The position numbers and the translations under genes are program-made. The notes beneath the pieces are model-generated. The model saw nothing but the letters and a program-made list of their open reading frames with translations. It was not told where the DNA came from and ran no database searches. Positions 1-7,608 of a DNA stretch of 20,255 nt are shown here, piece after piece (the stretch's first letter is position 1; the number at the start of each line of letters is the position of its first letter). Origin of the DNA: a bacterium. GTDB lineage: Bacteria > Patescibacteriota > Patescibacteriia > Patescibacteriales > Patescibacteriaceae. The stretch spans positions 1-20,255 of the forward strand of contig JAKAFD010000010.1 of assembly GCA_021818075.1 (NCBI GenBank), read 5' to 3'.

Positions 1-950
1 GAGCCGACAATTTTACTGGCGCCCACCTCCACGCATTCCGGTCTTTCGGTATTATCTCTTAAATTCAAGGTTGGTACGCCTAAAATGCAGCCTTCCTCTT
101 GCAAGCCGCCGCTATCGGTTAATATAATTTTGGCAAACTTTTCCAAAGTCAGCAAATCAATAAAACTTAAAGGCTCAATCACTTTAATGTTGTCAGGTAT
201 ATTTAAAGCAAAGGCTTTAATGTTCTTTAAAGTTCTAGGGTGAATGGGAAAAACAACCTCCAGACCCTTATCCTCGGCTAACCGGGAAATATTAGTTAAT
301 TGTTTGGCTAGTGCATCTTTTTCATCAACATTGGACGGCCGATGCATGGTTAATAAAATATATTGTTTTTCTTTCAAGTTAAGTCTTGATAATAAATCAT
401 GATTAATATTTTTAATGCTATGCAAAATAGCGTCAACGATAGTGTTGCCGGTGATAAATATTTTTTCCTTGGCTATGCCCTCGCCCAAAAGAATTTTGGC
501 TTGTTGGTCGGTGGGACAAAACAACCAATCAGCTATATGGTCGGCCACTATTCTGTTTAGTTCTTCGGGCATAGTGCGGTCGTAGCTTCTTAAACCAGCT
601 TCCACGTGGCCAACCTTGATTTGTAATTTGGCAGCTGCCAACGCGCCAGCTAAAACCGTGTTGGTGTCTCCTTGCACTAAAACCAAATCCGGTTTAGCTG
701 CCAACAAAACCTTTTCTATGGCCACAAGCATCTTGCCGGTTTGCGCGCCATGCTCGCCGGAGCCAATGCCTAAATTATACTGCGGTTCAACTAAACCAAG
801 CTCTTTGAAAAAAATCTTATCCATATTGTCGCTATAATGTTGGTTGGTATGGATTATAAAATAATCCAATTGGTTGTTAGCGCAATAACGGATGATCGGG
901 CTTAGTTTAATAATTTCCGGCCTAGTGCCTAAAATAATAGCAATTTTCAT
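1..950 (-). CDS. wecB: UDP-N-acetylglucosamine 2-epimerase, non-hydrolysing (3' end cut by the window)
   Basis: Interconverts UDP-GlcNAc and UDP-ManNAc in the cytoplasm, supplying a ManNAc-type precursor for surface glycans. I translated it directly: it opens MKIAIILGTRPEIIKLSPII, the standard family start, at an ATG at 950-948. Later come the GDTNT nucleotide-site motif, GHVEAGLRS followed by PEELNR, the HPRT segment and TDSGGLQEE near the left edge. About 316 codons are in the window; the family is usually 360-380 residues, so roughly the last 50-60 are missing. It is the last gene visible in the long leftward operon, 5 bases after the preceding stop, with no clear Shine-Dalgarno. Family assignment is secure. 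Whether the product feeds ManNAc, ManNAcA or another sugar cannot be told here, because no dehydrogenase partner is visible. Confidence 0.93.
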   Translation of the reverse strand, partial: MKIAIILGTRPEIIKLSPIIRYCANNQLDYFIIHTNQHYSDNMDKIFFKELGLVEPQYNLGIGSGEHGAQTGKMLVAIEKVLLAAKPDLVLVQGDTNTVLAGALAAAKLQIKVGHVEAGLRSYDRTMPEELNRIVADHIADWLFCPTDQQAKILLGEGIAKEKIFITGNTIVDAILHSIKNINHDLLSRLNLKEKQYILLTMHRPSNVDEKDALAKQLTNISRLAEDKGLEVVFPIHPRTLKNIKAFALNIPDNIKVIEPLSFIDLLTLEKFAKIILTDSGGLQEEGCILGVPTLNLRDNTERPECVEVGASKIVG

Positions 951-955
951 ACAAA

Positions 956-2053
956 TTAATAATCATGGCTTAAAGACTTAATAACTTTTAACCAGGCCGC
1001 CGCCCAATTATTAAGATTAAATTTTTGTACCTCGGCCTTTTGTTGAGTTGAATAATACTGCCAATCATTAATAATAGCCAGCATAGCTTTAGCCATCGAT
1101 TCAGCTTCAACCGCTACTTTCAGGGCTGGCAAATCAGCCAGACCGCCGATATCAGTAGACACCACCGGTGTTCCGCCAGCCATAGATTCCAGAGCGCTTA
1201 AGGAAGTGCCCTCTTTAGCTAGTGATGGCACCAAAGACATTTTAGCAGCGGCATACTGTTTAATGACCGCCTCTTGGTTTAAATGGCCAATAAATTCAAC
1301 CTGATTGTCAAGACCCAGTTCACTAACCAGTAACCGACACTGCTCATAATACTTTTTATCACCCACCGAACCGATAAAAGCTAATTGGTAACCGCCGACC
1401 TCTTTATTAAATAAAGCAAAGGCTCTAATAGCTAAATCAATACCTCGGTCGGGACGGATATTTCTTACCACAACAATCTTATTGTCTCTACTGGCGCCCT
1501 GATCAGCATATTTATCAATATCAATACAATTGGGAATAAACCACATCCGCGGTTTAACTTCGGTAAAAAAGTTTTCGGCCGGCGTCAAAGCCAAACCGTT
1601 GTATCTTAAAAAATCAGTATCATTGGCTACCACTAGGCAGCGACTGCGGCAAACCAGCTGGCTGGCCTTGGCTAAATACTTGTCAAAAATAGTTTTAAGT
1701 TGTTTATCAAACAAAATACCGTGCGACACTACGATAACTTTTTTGTGCCACTTGACTGCGGGATAATGAAAAGGGTAATGACAAATTAAAACATCATAAT
1801 ATTTTAATTTTTTTCTATAAAACCGTAAATTGAGATTAAAAACAAACCACTTCAGCCACTGCGGCAACTTGGGTATTGTCGGCGTATAGATAATCTTTAC
1901 GCCGCTACTATTAACGCCTCGATGAAAATTGAAAGGCTGAATAACATCCGATTGGATGCCGTGTTTATTAAAAATATCAATCAAATTCTTGATGTAAACT
2001 TCTTGACCGCCGACTAAGGGCTGATAATGCATAGTAACGTGACAAACTTTCAT
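956..2053 (-). CDS. Glycosyltransferase family 4 (GT-B fold)
   Basis: A 365-residue retaining GT-B glycosyltransferase, probably adding one sugar to a lipid-linked glycan at the inner face of the membrane. The N-terminal acceptor domain opens MKVCHVTMHYQPLVGGQEVY, with the glycine-rich loop of GT4 enzymes. The C-terminal donor domain has PNCID (174-178), RNIRPDRG (197-204) and EGTSLSALE (281-289), the EX7E motif with both glutamates, followed by MAGGTPVVSTDIGG. The start at 2053 is preferred over a longer reading from 2116: it begins at the first beta strand and leaves a 4-base gap to the upstream gene, whereas the long form overlaps it and adds 21 atypical residues. A weak GGGAAA lies just upstream. 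Donor and acceptor are unknown. Confidence 0.9.
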   Translation of the reverse strand: MKVCHVTMHYQPLVGGQEVYIKNLIDIFNKHGIQSDVIQPFNFHRGVNSSGVKIIYTPTIPKLPQWLKWFVFNLNLRFYRKKLKYYDVLICHYPFHYPAVKWHKKVIVVSHGILFDKQLKTIFDKYLAKASQLVCRSRCLVVANDTDFLRYNGLALTPAENFFTEVKPRMWFIPNCIDIDKYADQGASRDNKIVVVRNIRPDRGIDLAIRAFALFNKEVGGYQLAFIGSVGDKKYYEQCRLLVSELGLDNQVEFIGHLNQEAVIKQYAAAKMSLVPSLAKEGTSLSALESMAGGTPVVSTDIGGLADLPALKVAVEAESMAKAMLAIINDWQYYSTQQKAEVQKFNLNNWAAAWLKVIKSLSHDY

Positions 2054-2057
2054 ATCA

Positions 2058-3236
2058 TTATTTCCCAATATTATTTTTAATAATATTCTGAATGGCCTCC
2101 CGAAAACTATCGGCAAAAGCGTTTATAGAATGCCGAGCTTCGGACGTCTCGGCAGCCAGACGGCTCATAGCCGCCAGCTCCTCGTTATCTTTATTGATAG
2201 CCGTTTGCACCGCTGACGCTATGGCGGCCACGCTAAAATCATCAATCGCCACGCCCAGCTTATCAATATCATAACCGACTTCTTTGGTTAAAAGCGGAAT
2301 TAATCCACCGTTGCCCATGACATTAGCGACCGAACCAGACTGGCCCTCGGAGCAGCTAAGCAGAATCGTAAAAGCGCACTTATTAATTAATGTTTTAAAA
2401 ATAGCCGATTTAATATTAATAAAACCGTAATAATGAATATTGGGACGCGCCAACTCTGCGGCGTAAGCCTTTTTAAATTTCGGCTCTAAATCCATGGGGC
2501 AACAAATATGCAAATGCAAATCAGCTTGCTGGGAAAAAAATTCTAAGAGCAAGTCCAGGCCGCGATGAATCATGCCGCCGGCGGTAAAAAAAAGAAAGTG
2601 TTTTTTGGCGGCGGTAAAATCTTTGTTGGCTATAATACTGTTGCTGTCATAAAAAGAATAATAAGATACCGGCAGCTGATAAATCGGACCCTGGAAAAAC
2701 CGGCAATAGGAATCAGCCGTATAATTATTGCCAATAAGCACAATAGCCTCCGCCAAAGTCGTTTGCGGCAAATAATCCTCCTCAACCAGTCTGACTGATT
2801 CCAAAATATATCGGCCCTTTTTATCGCGCACAGCCTCCAGTCTTTGCCGGCACTTTTGATTGCTCACTTGCGGATGGGTGCCGGTGCCATAATTTATTTT
2901 GATGATATTCGGTTTGGTTGGCTGTCTAAAACTTTTGGCAAAAACCGGGCCGAAACCGAAGATAATATCATATGGCTCGTAATCCACCTGACCGCCATAA
3001 TCATAATTAACAATATCAACCACATAACCAAGGTCATTAAAAATTTGAGCAATGACTCGACTCTCGGCAAAACTGGAATGAAAATAACGATCTTGGCTTA
3101 AGAAAGGCTTGGTAATATAGGCTATAAGCGCGCGCTTCTTGAAATCGGTGGAAAAATAATTACTAATCAGCCGGTCAAAATAAATTTTTCTGACAGGCAA
3201 TAATATTTTTTTGAGTATTTCTTTAATGGCGGTCAT
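2058..3236 (-). CDS. Glycosyltransferase, GT4-like (GT-B fold)
   Basis: A 392-residue protein that looks like a divergent GT-B glycosyltransferase. The clearest signal is the C-terminal donor half: FFTAGGMIHRGLDLLLEFF (about 216-234) resembles the segment after the inter-domain linker, and SCSEGQSGSVANVMGNGGLIPL (about 294-315) sits where the EX7E motif lies. Here the second glutamate is Asn305 (E297-x7-N305). That pattern, with a GLIP segment after it, suits a recognisable GT4 subgroup better than a dead enzyme, but I cannot test activity. The N-terminal half is poorly conserved. It starts 2 bases after the preceding stop, without a Shine-Dalgarno, which suggests translational coupling. The glycosyltransferase call is fairly sure; substrate unknown. 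Confidence 0.78.
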   Translation of the reverse strand: MTAIKEILKKILLPVRKIYFDRLISNYFSTDFKKRALIAYITKPFLSQDRYFHSSFAESRVIAQIFNDLGYVVDIVNYDYGGQVDYEPYDIIFGFGPVFAKSFRQPTKPNIIKINYGTGTHPQVSNQKCRQRLEAVRDKKGRYILESVRLVEEDYLPQTTLAEAIVLIGNNYTADSYCRFFQGPIYQLPVSYYSFYDSNSIIANKDFTAAKKHFLFFTAGGMIHRGLDLLLEFFSQQADLHLHICCPMDLEPKFKKAYAAELARPNIHYYGFINIKSAIFKTLINKCAFTILLSCSEGQSGSVANVMGNGGLIPLLTKEVGYDIDKLGVAIDDFSVAAIASAVQTAINKDNEELAAMSRLAAETSEARHSINAFADSFREAIQNIIKNNIGK

Positions 3237-3238
3237 AA

Positions 3239-4159
3239 TTATTTAGACAACTTGCTTTTCAAATACATTATTACCTTGGATTTAAAACTAAATTTGGTAA
3301 TGCCGCTATTCTCCAATTGCTTATTTTCTAGCTCTAAATCAGGTTTGACTGCGGCGGGCTGCGCTAAAGGCTCGCAAGCAAAGTCCTTACTGGCCCTGCC
3401 AACAGATGGATTCTTTCCCTTGACTGTATGCGTGCCTACCAAGCCAATATTAGTTACTAAATTATATTTTGGCATTATTGTCAAGCCATTATTAACTAAA
3501 CAGGAAAAAACCCACTGTGTATCCCAGGTATCAGCTTTTTTGTAATAAGCTCGGTTGAAACTATCTTTAAAATAATAGCGCGCGTTTTTATTGGCAAATA
3601 TTTTTTTCAGACTTTTATTTTTTTTATACTCCGGCCAAGCGGTCATATTAATATCGTACAAATTCCAAGCGCGGCGCCAAGTGGCCCAGCCCCAGACCGT
3701 ATACACTCGGGAAAAAAAGTAGCTGTCAAACATCTCCGCCTCATTTAACAAATGATTGGTGCCCGAAATCATCATTACCCTCCGGTCGTCCTTATATTGA
3801 TCCAGCAACTCGGCGCAAAACTCAAAAAAAGTTTCATTAGGCAAGCAATCATCTTCTATAATAATACCCGCCTCCACTTGCGAAAAAAACCAATCAAGAG
3901 CCCCGCTCACCGCTTGGCCGCAACCCAGGTTAATATCTCTGAATAAAGTTTTTAGTTCGCAATCCCAATCAATTTGCTTGATGATGTCGCGGGTTGCTTG
4001 ACAGCTGGCCGCTTCGCCTGCCACTTCCGGCCGCGGCCCGTCAGCGGCAACATATAAATACTTGGGCCGCTGTTTTTTAATGGCGTCAAAAACCAGTTGC
4101 GTGGCCTCGGGGCGATTAAAAATTAAAAAAAGAATTGGCGTTGAAAAATTTGCCTCCAT
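3239..4159 (-). CDS. HlpA-like nucleotide-diphospho-sugar transferase (GT-A, GT2-like)
   Basis: A 306-residue GT-A type transferase of the group often labelled hemolytic protein HlpA-like or family 2-like. It begins with STPILFLIFNRPEATQLVF, the first strand and loop of the nucleotide-sugar binding fold. It then has YVAADGPRP (36-44) and GIIIEDDCLPNETFF (about 98-112), where EDD (102-104) is the likely metal-binding acidic motif. The segment VYTVWGWATWRRAWNLYD is characteristic of this group. No signal peptide or membrane segment is seen, so it should act in the cytoplasm on a lipid-linked acceptor. One base separates it from the upstream GT2 gene and two from the downstream GT. The HlpA name is historical and does not imply haemolysis. 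Confidence 0.85.
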   Translation of the reverse strand: MEANFSTPILFLIFNRPEATQLVFDAIKKQRPKYLYVAADGPRPEVAGEAASCQATRDIIKQIDWDCELKTLFRDINLGCGQAVSGALDWFFSQVEAGIIIEDDCLPNETFFEFCAELLDQYKDDRRVMMISGTNHLLNEAEMFDSYFFSRVYTVWGWATWRRAWNLYDINMTAWPEYKKNKSLKKIFANKNARYYFKDSFNRAYYKKADTWDTQWVFSCLVNNGLTIMPKYNLVTNIGLVGTHTVKGKNPSVGRASKDFACEPLAQPAAVKPDLELENKQLENSGITKFSFKSKVIMYLKSKLSK

Positions 4160-4160
4160 A

Positions 4161-5093
4161 TTAAAAATATTTTTTCCAAAAATAATCTTTAAATAATAAA
4201 CGGCCAGTGGTCTTAGTTATCAAATATAAGATATAGAAAGGGTATCTAACCAACCAATAAAACTTGCACCAAACTGATGCTTGGCTATTTAAAAGCGTCT
4301 TTATATTAAAAAAGTAATATTTTGTTATCATTTTTAAAATCTTGAGATACTTAAAAAATATTAAAAAAATAGCAACTAATATAAATTTTTTGGGGGGTCG
4401 GGATTCATATTCCTTAACATTATCGGCGGTAACCATATATAACGCCTTGCTAGAGAACACAACTGATCCCTTAGTCAGCATATAAAAAATAAAAAAATTA
4501 TCCGGCGCGTAATTTTGCATACTCCAATAAAACCAGGTGCCCTCAACGCCCGCGACGAGCTCCAATCTTCTGTATAAAGAATAAAAAATACTGGCCTTGC
4601 CGGCAGTTTCATCCGGCCAAGATAAATAAGTGTTTATTCTTTTATTAATATCAGGAGAAGACAGGCCGGAATGTTCGTCTAGATAATTAAAAACTTGAGG
4701 GCCGACATTTAATTTGAAGGAGCAAAAAGCCATAACGGCTTGTGGATTAATTTGTAAGAGTCCGACCATAGTGGCGATAAACTCCGGCTCCCAATAATCA
4801 TCATCAGTCGCCCACATAAAATAATCACCGCTTGCCTGGTCTAAAACAAACCTAAAATTAAAAGTCATTCCTTTATTCTGTGGCTGTTTAAAATATTTAA
4901 CTCGTCCATCTCTGGTCATTAATTCAGCCATTATCTTTTCAACTGCCGGGCCGGGCGTACCGTTATCGGAAATGATAATTTCCAAATTTTTATAGGTCTG
5001 GCCGGTGATGCAGCCTAAAGTCCGGCGCAGACCCTCCGGCCGGTTATAAGTCGGGATACCGATACTGACTAACGGCTGGGCGTCATTTTCCAT
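4161..5093 (-). CDS. Glycosyltransferase family 2
   Basis: A 310-residue inverting GT-A glycosyltransferase. The nucleotide-sugar binding half has PLVSIGIPTYNRPEGLRRTL (7-26), QTYKNLEIIISDNGTPG (32-48) and the metal-binding DDD at 97-99 in FMWATDDDYWEPEF. The C-terminal third is aromatic and hydrophobic and could contact the membrane, but I see no clear transmembrane helix pair. It overlaps the 3' end of the upstream FkbM gene by 25 bases, and no in-frame ATG removes the overlap without cutting the first motif, so the overlap is probably real. It is a paralogue of the GT2 at 5850-6839: they share the opening strand, the QTYxNLEIxISDN block and the GxYFMWA segment. Confidence 0.9.
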   Translation of the reverse strand: MENDAQPLVSIGIPTYNRPEGLRRTLGCITGQTYKNLEIIISDNGTPGPAVEKIMAELMTRDGRVKYFKQPQNKGMTFNFRFVLDQASGDYFMWATDDDYWEPEFIATMVGLLQINPQAVMAFCSFKLNVGPQVFNYLDEHSGLSSPDINKRINTYLSWPDETAGKASIFYSLYRRLELVAGVEGTWFYWSMQNYAPDNFFIFYMLTKGSVVFSSKALYMVTADNVKEYESRPPKKFILVAIFLIFFKYLKILKMITKYYFFNIKTLLNSQASVWCKFYWLVRYPFYILYLITKTTGRLLFKDYFWKKYF

Positions 5094-5848
5094 AGGTTAT
5101 TTGGTAATTTGTATAAATAATCTGCGTGACCAAGCTTCGCCAACCATTCATAGCGAGGCAATAGATAATTATCCACGCTCTCTTTTCTTTCTGCGGTTTG
5201 AGCTTCAACTAAAATATACCTCGGTTGATACTTACTAAGATTAATACCTCTTAAAACCTCTAGTTCGTATCCTTCCACATCGATAACTAATAAATCAATT
5301 TGTTGCGCGGGATATTTTTTATAGTATTCATCCAGCAGCTTATTAAGAGTAATTACCGGCACCGTTATTTCTTTGGCTTTTATCCTCTGAACTTCCTCTC
5401 CGTTTTTAACCCAATCATCATAACCCGCGACGCCTTTAACAACGGACATCAAATTGCAATCCATTAAAGTTAAACACCCGGCTGAATAATCATCCGCCAC
5501 TAAAGCATAATTGTAAATTAAAGATTTTTTCCTGCGACGAGCGCACTTTTTATAGACAGCTAGGGGCTCAATGATTATGCCGCGCCAACTCATTATTTTT
5601 TCTAAATAATATGTTGGGTCGGCGCTCCAACCGTCATTGCCGCCACACTCTATAAAAAATCCATCTCTAATATATCCAACATATTTAAGCAATTCGTTGT
5701 GCCCCGCATAATCCGTGGAAAATTTTCCATTACCGAATAATTCATAGCCATTTCTTTTTACGCTTTTAAGTTTATATGTAATATATGGGATGATTTTCCC
5801 GTATTCCGTCAATGGATTTTTCAATAGTTTGACAATTTTTTCTAACAT
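5069..5848 (-). CDS. FkbM family SAM-dependent methyltransferase
   Basis: A 259-residue methyltransferase of the FkbM family, which generally O-methylates sugars or polyketides. SAM-binding motif I is GFFIECGGNDG (63-73), the acidic residue after strand 2 is in IIIEP (91-95), and the hallmark IDVEGYELEVLRG (189-201) is intact. About 60 residues precede the catalytic domain. The segment between strands 2 and 3 contains the basic cluster KKCARRRKK (100-108). It lies between two GT2 genes, one base after the first and overlapping the second by 25 bases, so it most likely methylates a sugar of the same glycan. No Shine-Dalgarno is visible upstream. Which hydroxyl it methylates cannot be read from sequence. 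Confidence 0.88.
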   Translation of the reverse strand: MLEKIVKLLKNPLTEYGKIIPYITYKLKSVKRNGYELFGNGKFSTDYAGHNELLKYVGYIRDGFFIECGGNDGWSADPTYYLEKIMSWRGIIIEPLAVYKKCARRRKKSLIYNYALVADDYSAGCLTLMDCNLMSVVKGVAGYDDWVKNGEEVQRIKAKEITVPVITLNKLLDEYYKKYPAQQIDLLVIDVEGYELEVLRGINLSKYQPRYILVEAQTAERKESVDNYLLPRYEWLAKLGHADYLYKLPNNLWKMTPSR

Positions 5849-5849
5849 T

Positions 5850-6839
5850 TTAATAATTATTAAATAATTCTTTTATTTTGCGCAGCTTACCTTTCAAGCC
5901 CGCCTGTGAAAATATTATTTTTAATTTAAAAATGAGGTTTTTCCACCCCCAATGCATAAATAAATGTGAAAAAATTATTACCAATCGTTTCAATCCGCCA
6001 GGCCTGTTTTTTAAATATAAATCTCTTCTTAAATTCATTATCACTTTGGCTAATTCTTCATAAATCGTACCCTTAGCCGCCAAGATAAAGCCATTAACAT
6101 AGTCGTCAACATATTTTAAGGGTGGAAAAGTATGGTCGTCCGAGTTAGCGTCATCTGGCCGGGAAAAGTTAACTACCGTCTTGGTGTCTCTTTTGAAAAA
6201 CAAATAGTCCTCACAAACATACAAATTGGTGCGGCACAGACAACCGAATAATAGAATAGAATCCGTTCCCCAGTACTCGTTGCTCATCTCATACCTATCA
6301 TATATCTTTTTTATAAACTCTGCCCGATAAATACCATACACTAAATTGGCCTTGCCAAAAATTTCCGGCTCTCTTAAAAAATCAACTAAAGCGTTTAAAT
6401 GATTCTTATCGGCAAACTTTTTTATGGATGAATTACGGCTAAGAACCTTGCCGGCAATGTTAATATTAATAACATTACTGGCAGCCATATCACAATCTTT
6501 ATTATCTTCAAGGCCTGCCACCAATTTGGCGATAAAATCTTTGTGCCACAAATCATCGTGCGCCGCCCACATAAAATATTCTCCCGTGGCTAATTCCAGC
6601 ACGCGCCTAAAATTCCACCCTCCCAGATTCCGCTCATTGCGATAATAATGCACTCGCTTATCTTTGGCCGCATATTCTCGGCACACAGCTTCTGTTTGAT
6701 CGATGGAGGCATTATCGGAAATATTTATTTCCAAATTTTGATAGGTTTGCGCCAAAAGCGAATCCAAGGCTTGGCGAATAAATTTTTCGCCATTATAAAC
6801 CGGCAGACCGATGCTAATTAATTTATCTTGATTGTCCAT
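5850..6839 (-). CDS. Glycosyltransferase family 2
   Basis: A 329-residue GT-A glycosyltransferase. The N-terminal half shows LISIGLPVYNGEKFIRQAL (7-25), the common VYNGE version of the family start, QTYQNLEINISDNASID (31-47) and GEYFMWAAHDDLW (86-98). The metal-binding acidic triad reads HDD (94-96) rather than DDD; this is a common GT2 variant and the last two aspartates remain. The C-terminal part is basic (GGLKRLVIIF, KGKLRKIKELF) with hydrophobic stretches, suggesting peripheral membrane contact. It is a clear relative of the GT2 at 4161-5093, with an FkbM gene between them. Gaps to both neighbours are one base. Confidence 0.9.
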   Translation of the reverse strand: MDNQDKLISIGLPVYNGEKFIRQALDSLLAQTYQNLEINISDNASIDQTEAVCREYAAKDKRVHYYRNERNLGGWNFRRVLELATGEYFMWAAHDDLWHKDFIAKLVAGLEDNKDCDMAASNVININIAGKVLSRNSSIKKFADKNHLNALVDFLREPEIFGKANLVYGIYRAEFIKKIYDRYEMSNEYWGTDSILLFGCLCRTNLYVCEDYLFFKRDTKTVVNFSRPDDANSDDHTFPPLKYVDDYVNGFILAAKGTIYEELAKVIMNLRRDLYLKNRPGGLKRLVIIFSHLFMHWGWKNLIFKLKIIFSQAGLKGKLRKIKELFNNY

Positions 6840-6840
6840 A

Positions 6841-7602
6841 CTATTTTACTCTCTTTAAGTACCCGCCGGGCGCACTCGTAAATATAAATTTCGCTTCAAA
6901 GGTGTCGTCAACTTCAAAATCATTGTTATCTTTAAAAAATTCATCTATGGCCGTCTTGGGATTATTGCCTACTCCCCACGGACGATTAAAAAGGGCCCCA
7001 ACCGGCAACTCCTCAATACCGGTATCGGCTACGACGCAATAACTGCCGACGCTGACCAGTGGCGCGTAAGCTTTAAGTTCAGCCAGAACATGGTTATGAG
7101 TATGATTACTATCCAAACCAAGCAGTATTCTTTTTTTGTTTTTGGCAAGCTCCTTAACTTTGTTAATAATGTTTTCGTCAATACTTGATCCTTCAAACAT
7201 GGTAATCTTTTTGCTCAAAGGGTGGGCTAAAATGGCTTTTTTATTATGTTCACGGATATCAATATCAATACCGATAACCTCACCTTTAGCTATCTCTCCG
7301 CACGCTTCCAAAAGTACCAACATGGAAGCGCTAAAAATAATGGAACCGCCCCAAGCAATGCCTGTTTCAATAATTAAATCCGGCTTAACCTGCCAGATTA
7401 TCTCCTGCCAAGCTTGTAAGTCTTGCGGTACCTGAATAATCGGTCTGCCTAACCAAAAAAAGTTGTAAGCATATTTAGATTTATTAATTTCTTCAAAAAA
7501 AATTTTTCTGGCTGATTGTAGGGCGGCGTTCTTTTTATAAGCCACCCCTCTATCAACAGCCTCCTGTTGAAATTGCGCTAATGGATCTTGTTGCATATTC
7601 AT
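6841..7602 (-). CDS. CmcI/rhamnosyl O-methyltransferase family protein (cephalosporin hydroxylase-like)
   Basis: A 253-residue class I SAM-dependent methyltransferase of the CmcI group, often annotated cephalosporin hydroxylase although members include sugar O-methyltransferases. It has IIQVPQDLQAWQEIIW (55-70), the lead-in typical of this family, then the SAM site LIIETGIAWGGS (76-87), the acidic IDIDIR (112-117) after strand 2, and LDSNHTHNHVLAEL (163-176), the DSxHxHxHV metal/catalytic block. The ending FTSAPGGYLKRVK is also family-like. Length matches the family (about 220-260). In this glycan operon an O-methyltransferase acting on a deoxysugar is the best reading, not antibiotic chemistry. 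It starts at ATG 7602, or two codons later at a second ATG; the choice barely matters. Confidence 0.85.
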   Translation of the reverse strand: MNMQQDPLAQFQQEAVDRGVAYKKNAALQSARKIFFEEINKSKYAYNFFWLGRPIIQVPQDLQAWQEIIWQVKPDLIIETGIAWGGSIIFSASMLVLLEACGEIAKGEVIGIDIDIREHNKKAILAHPLSKKITMFEGSSIDENIINKVKELAKNKKRILLGLDSNHTHNHVLAELKAYAPLVSVGSYCVVADTGIEELPVGALFNRPWGVGNNPKTAIDEFFKDNNDFEVDDTFEAKFIFTSAPGGYLKRVK

Positions 7603-7608
7603 AATTAT

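Noticed and set aside
616..837. Short plus-strand open frame opposite the 2-epimerase gene
   Set aside because: It is antisense to clearly conserved wecB codons, has no ribosome binding site and resembles no family. Similar plus-strand frames at 1530, 3252, 7136, 9856, 11822 and elsewhere were dropped for the same reason.
2054..2116. Longer N-terminus for the GT4 gene starting at 2116
   Set aside because: It adds 21 residues before the first strand and overlaps the preceding gene by 59 bases; ATG 2053 fits the family and the 4-base spacing.
5840..5880. AT-rich palindromic stretch (AATAATTATT) between the FkbM and GT2 genes
   Set aside because: It is low-complexity sequence around a one-base gene junction, without a stable GC stem or T-tract; not a terminator or operator I can support.
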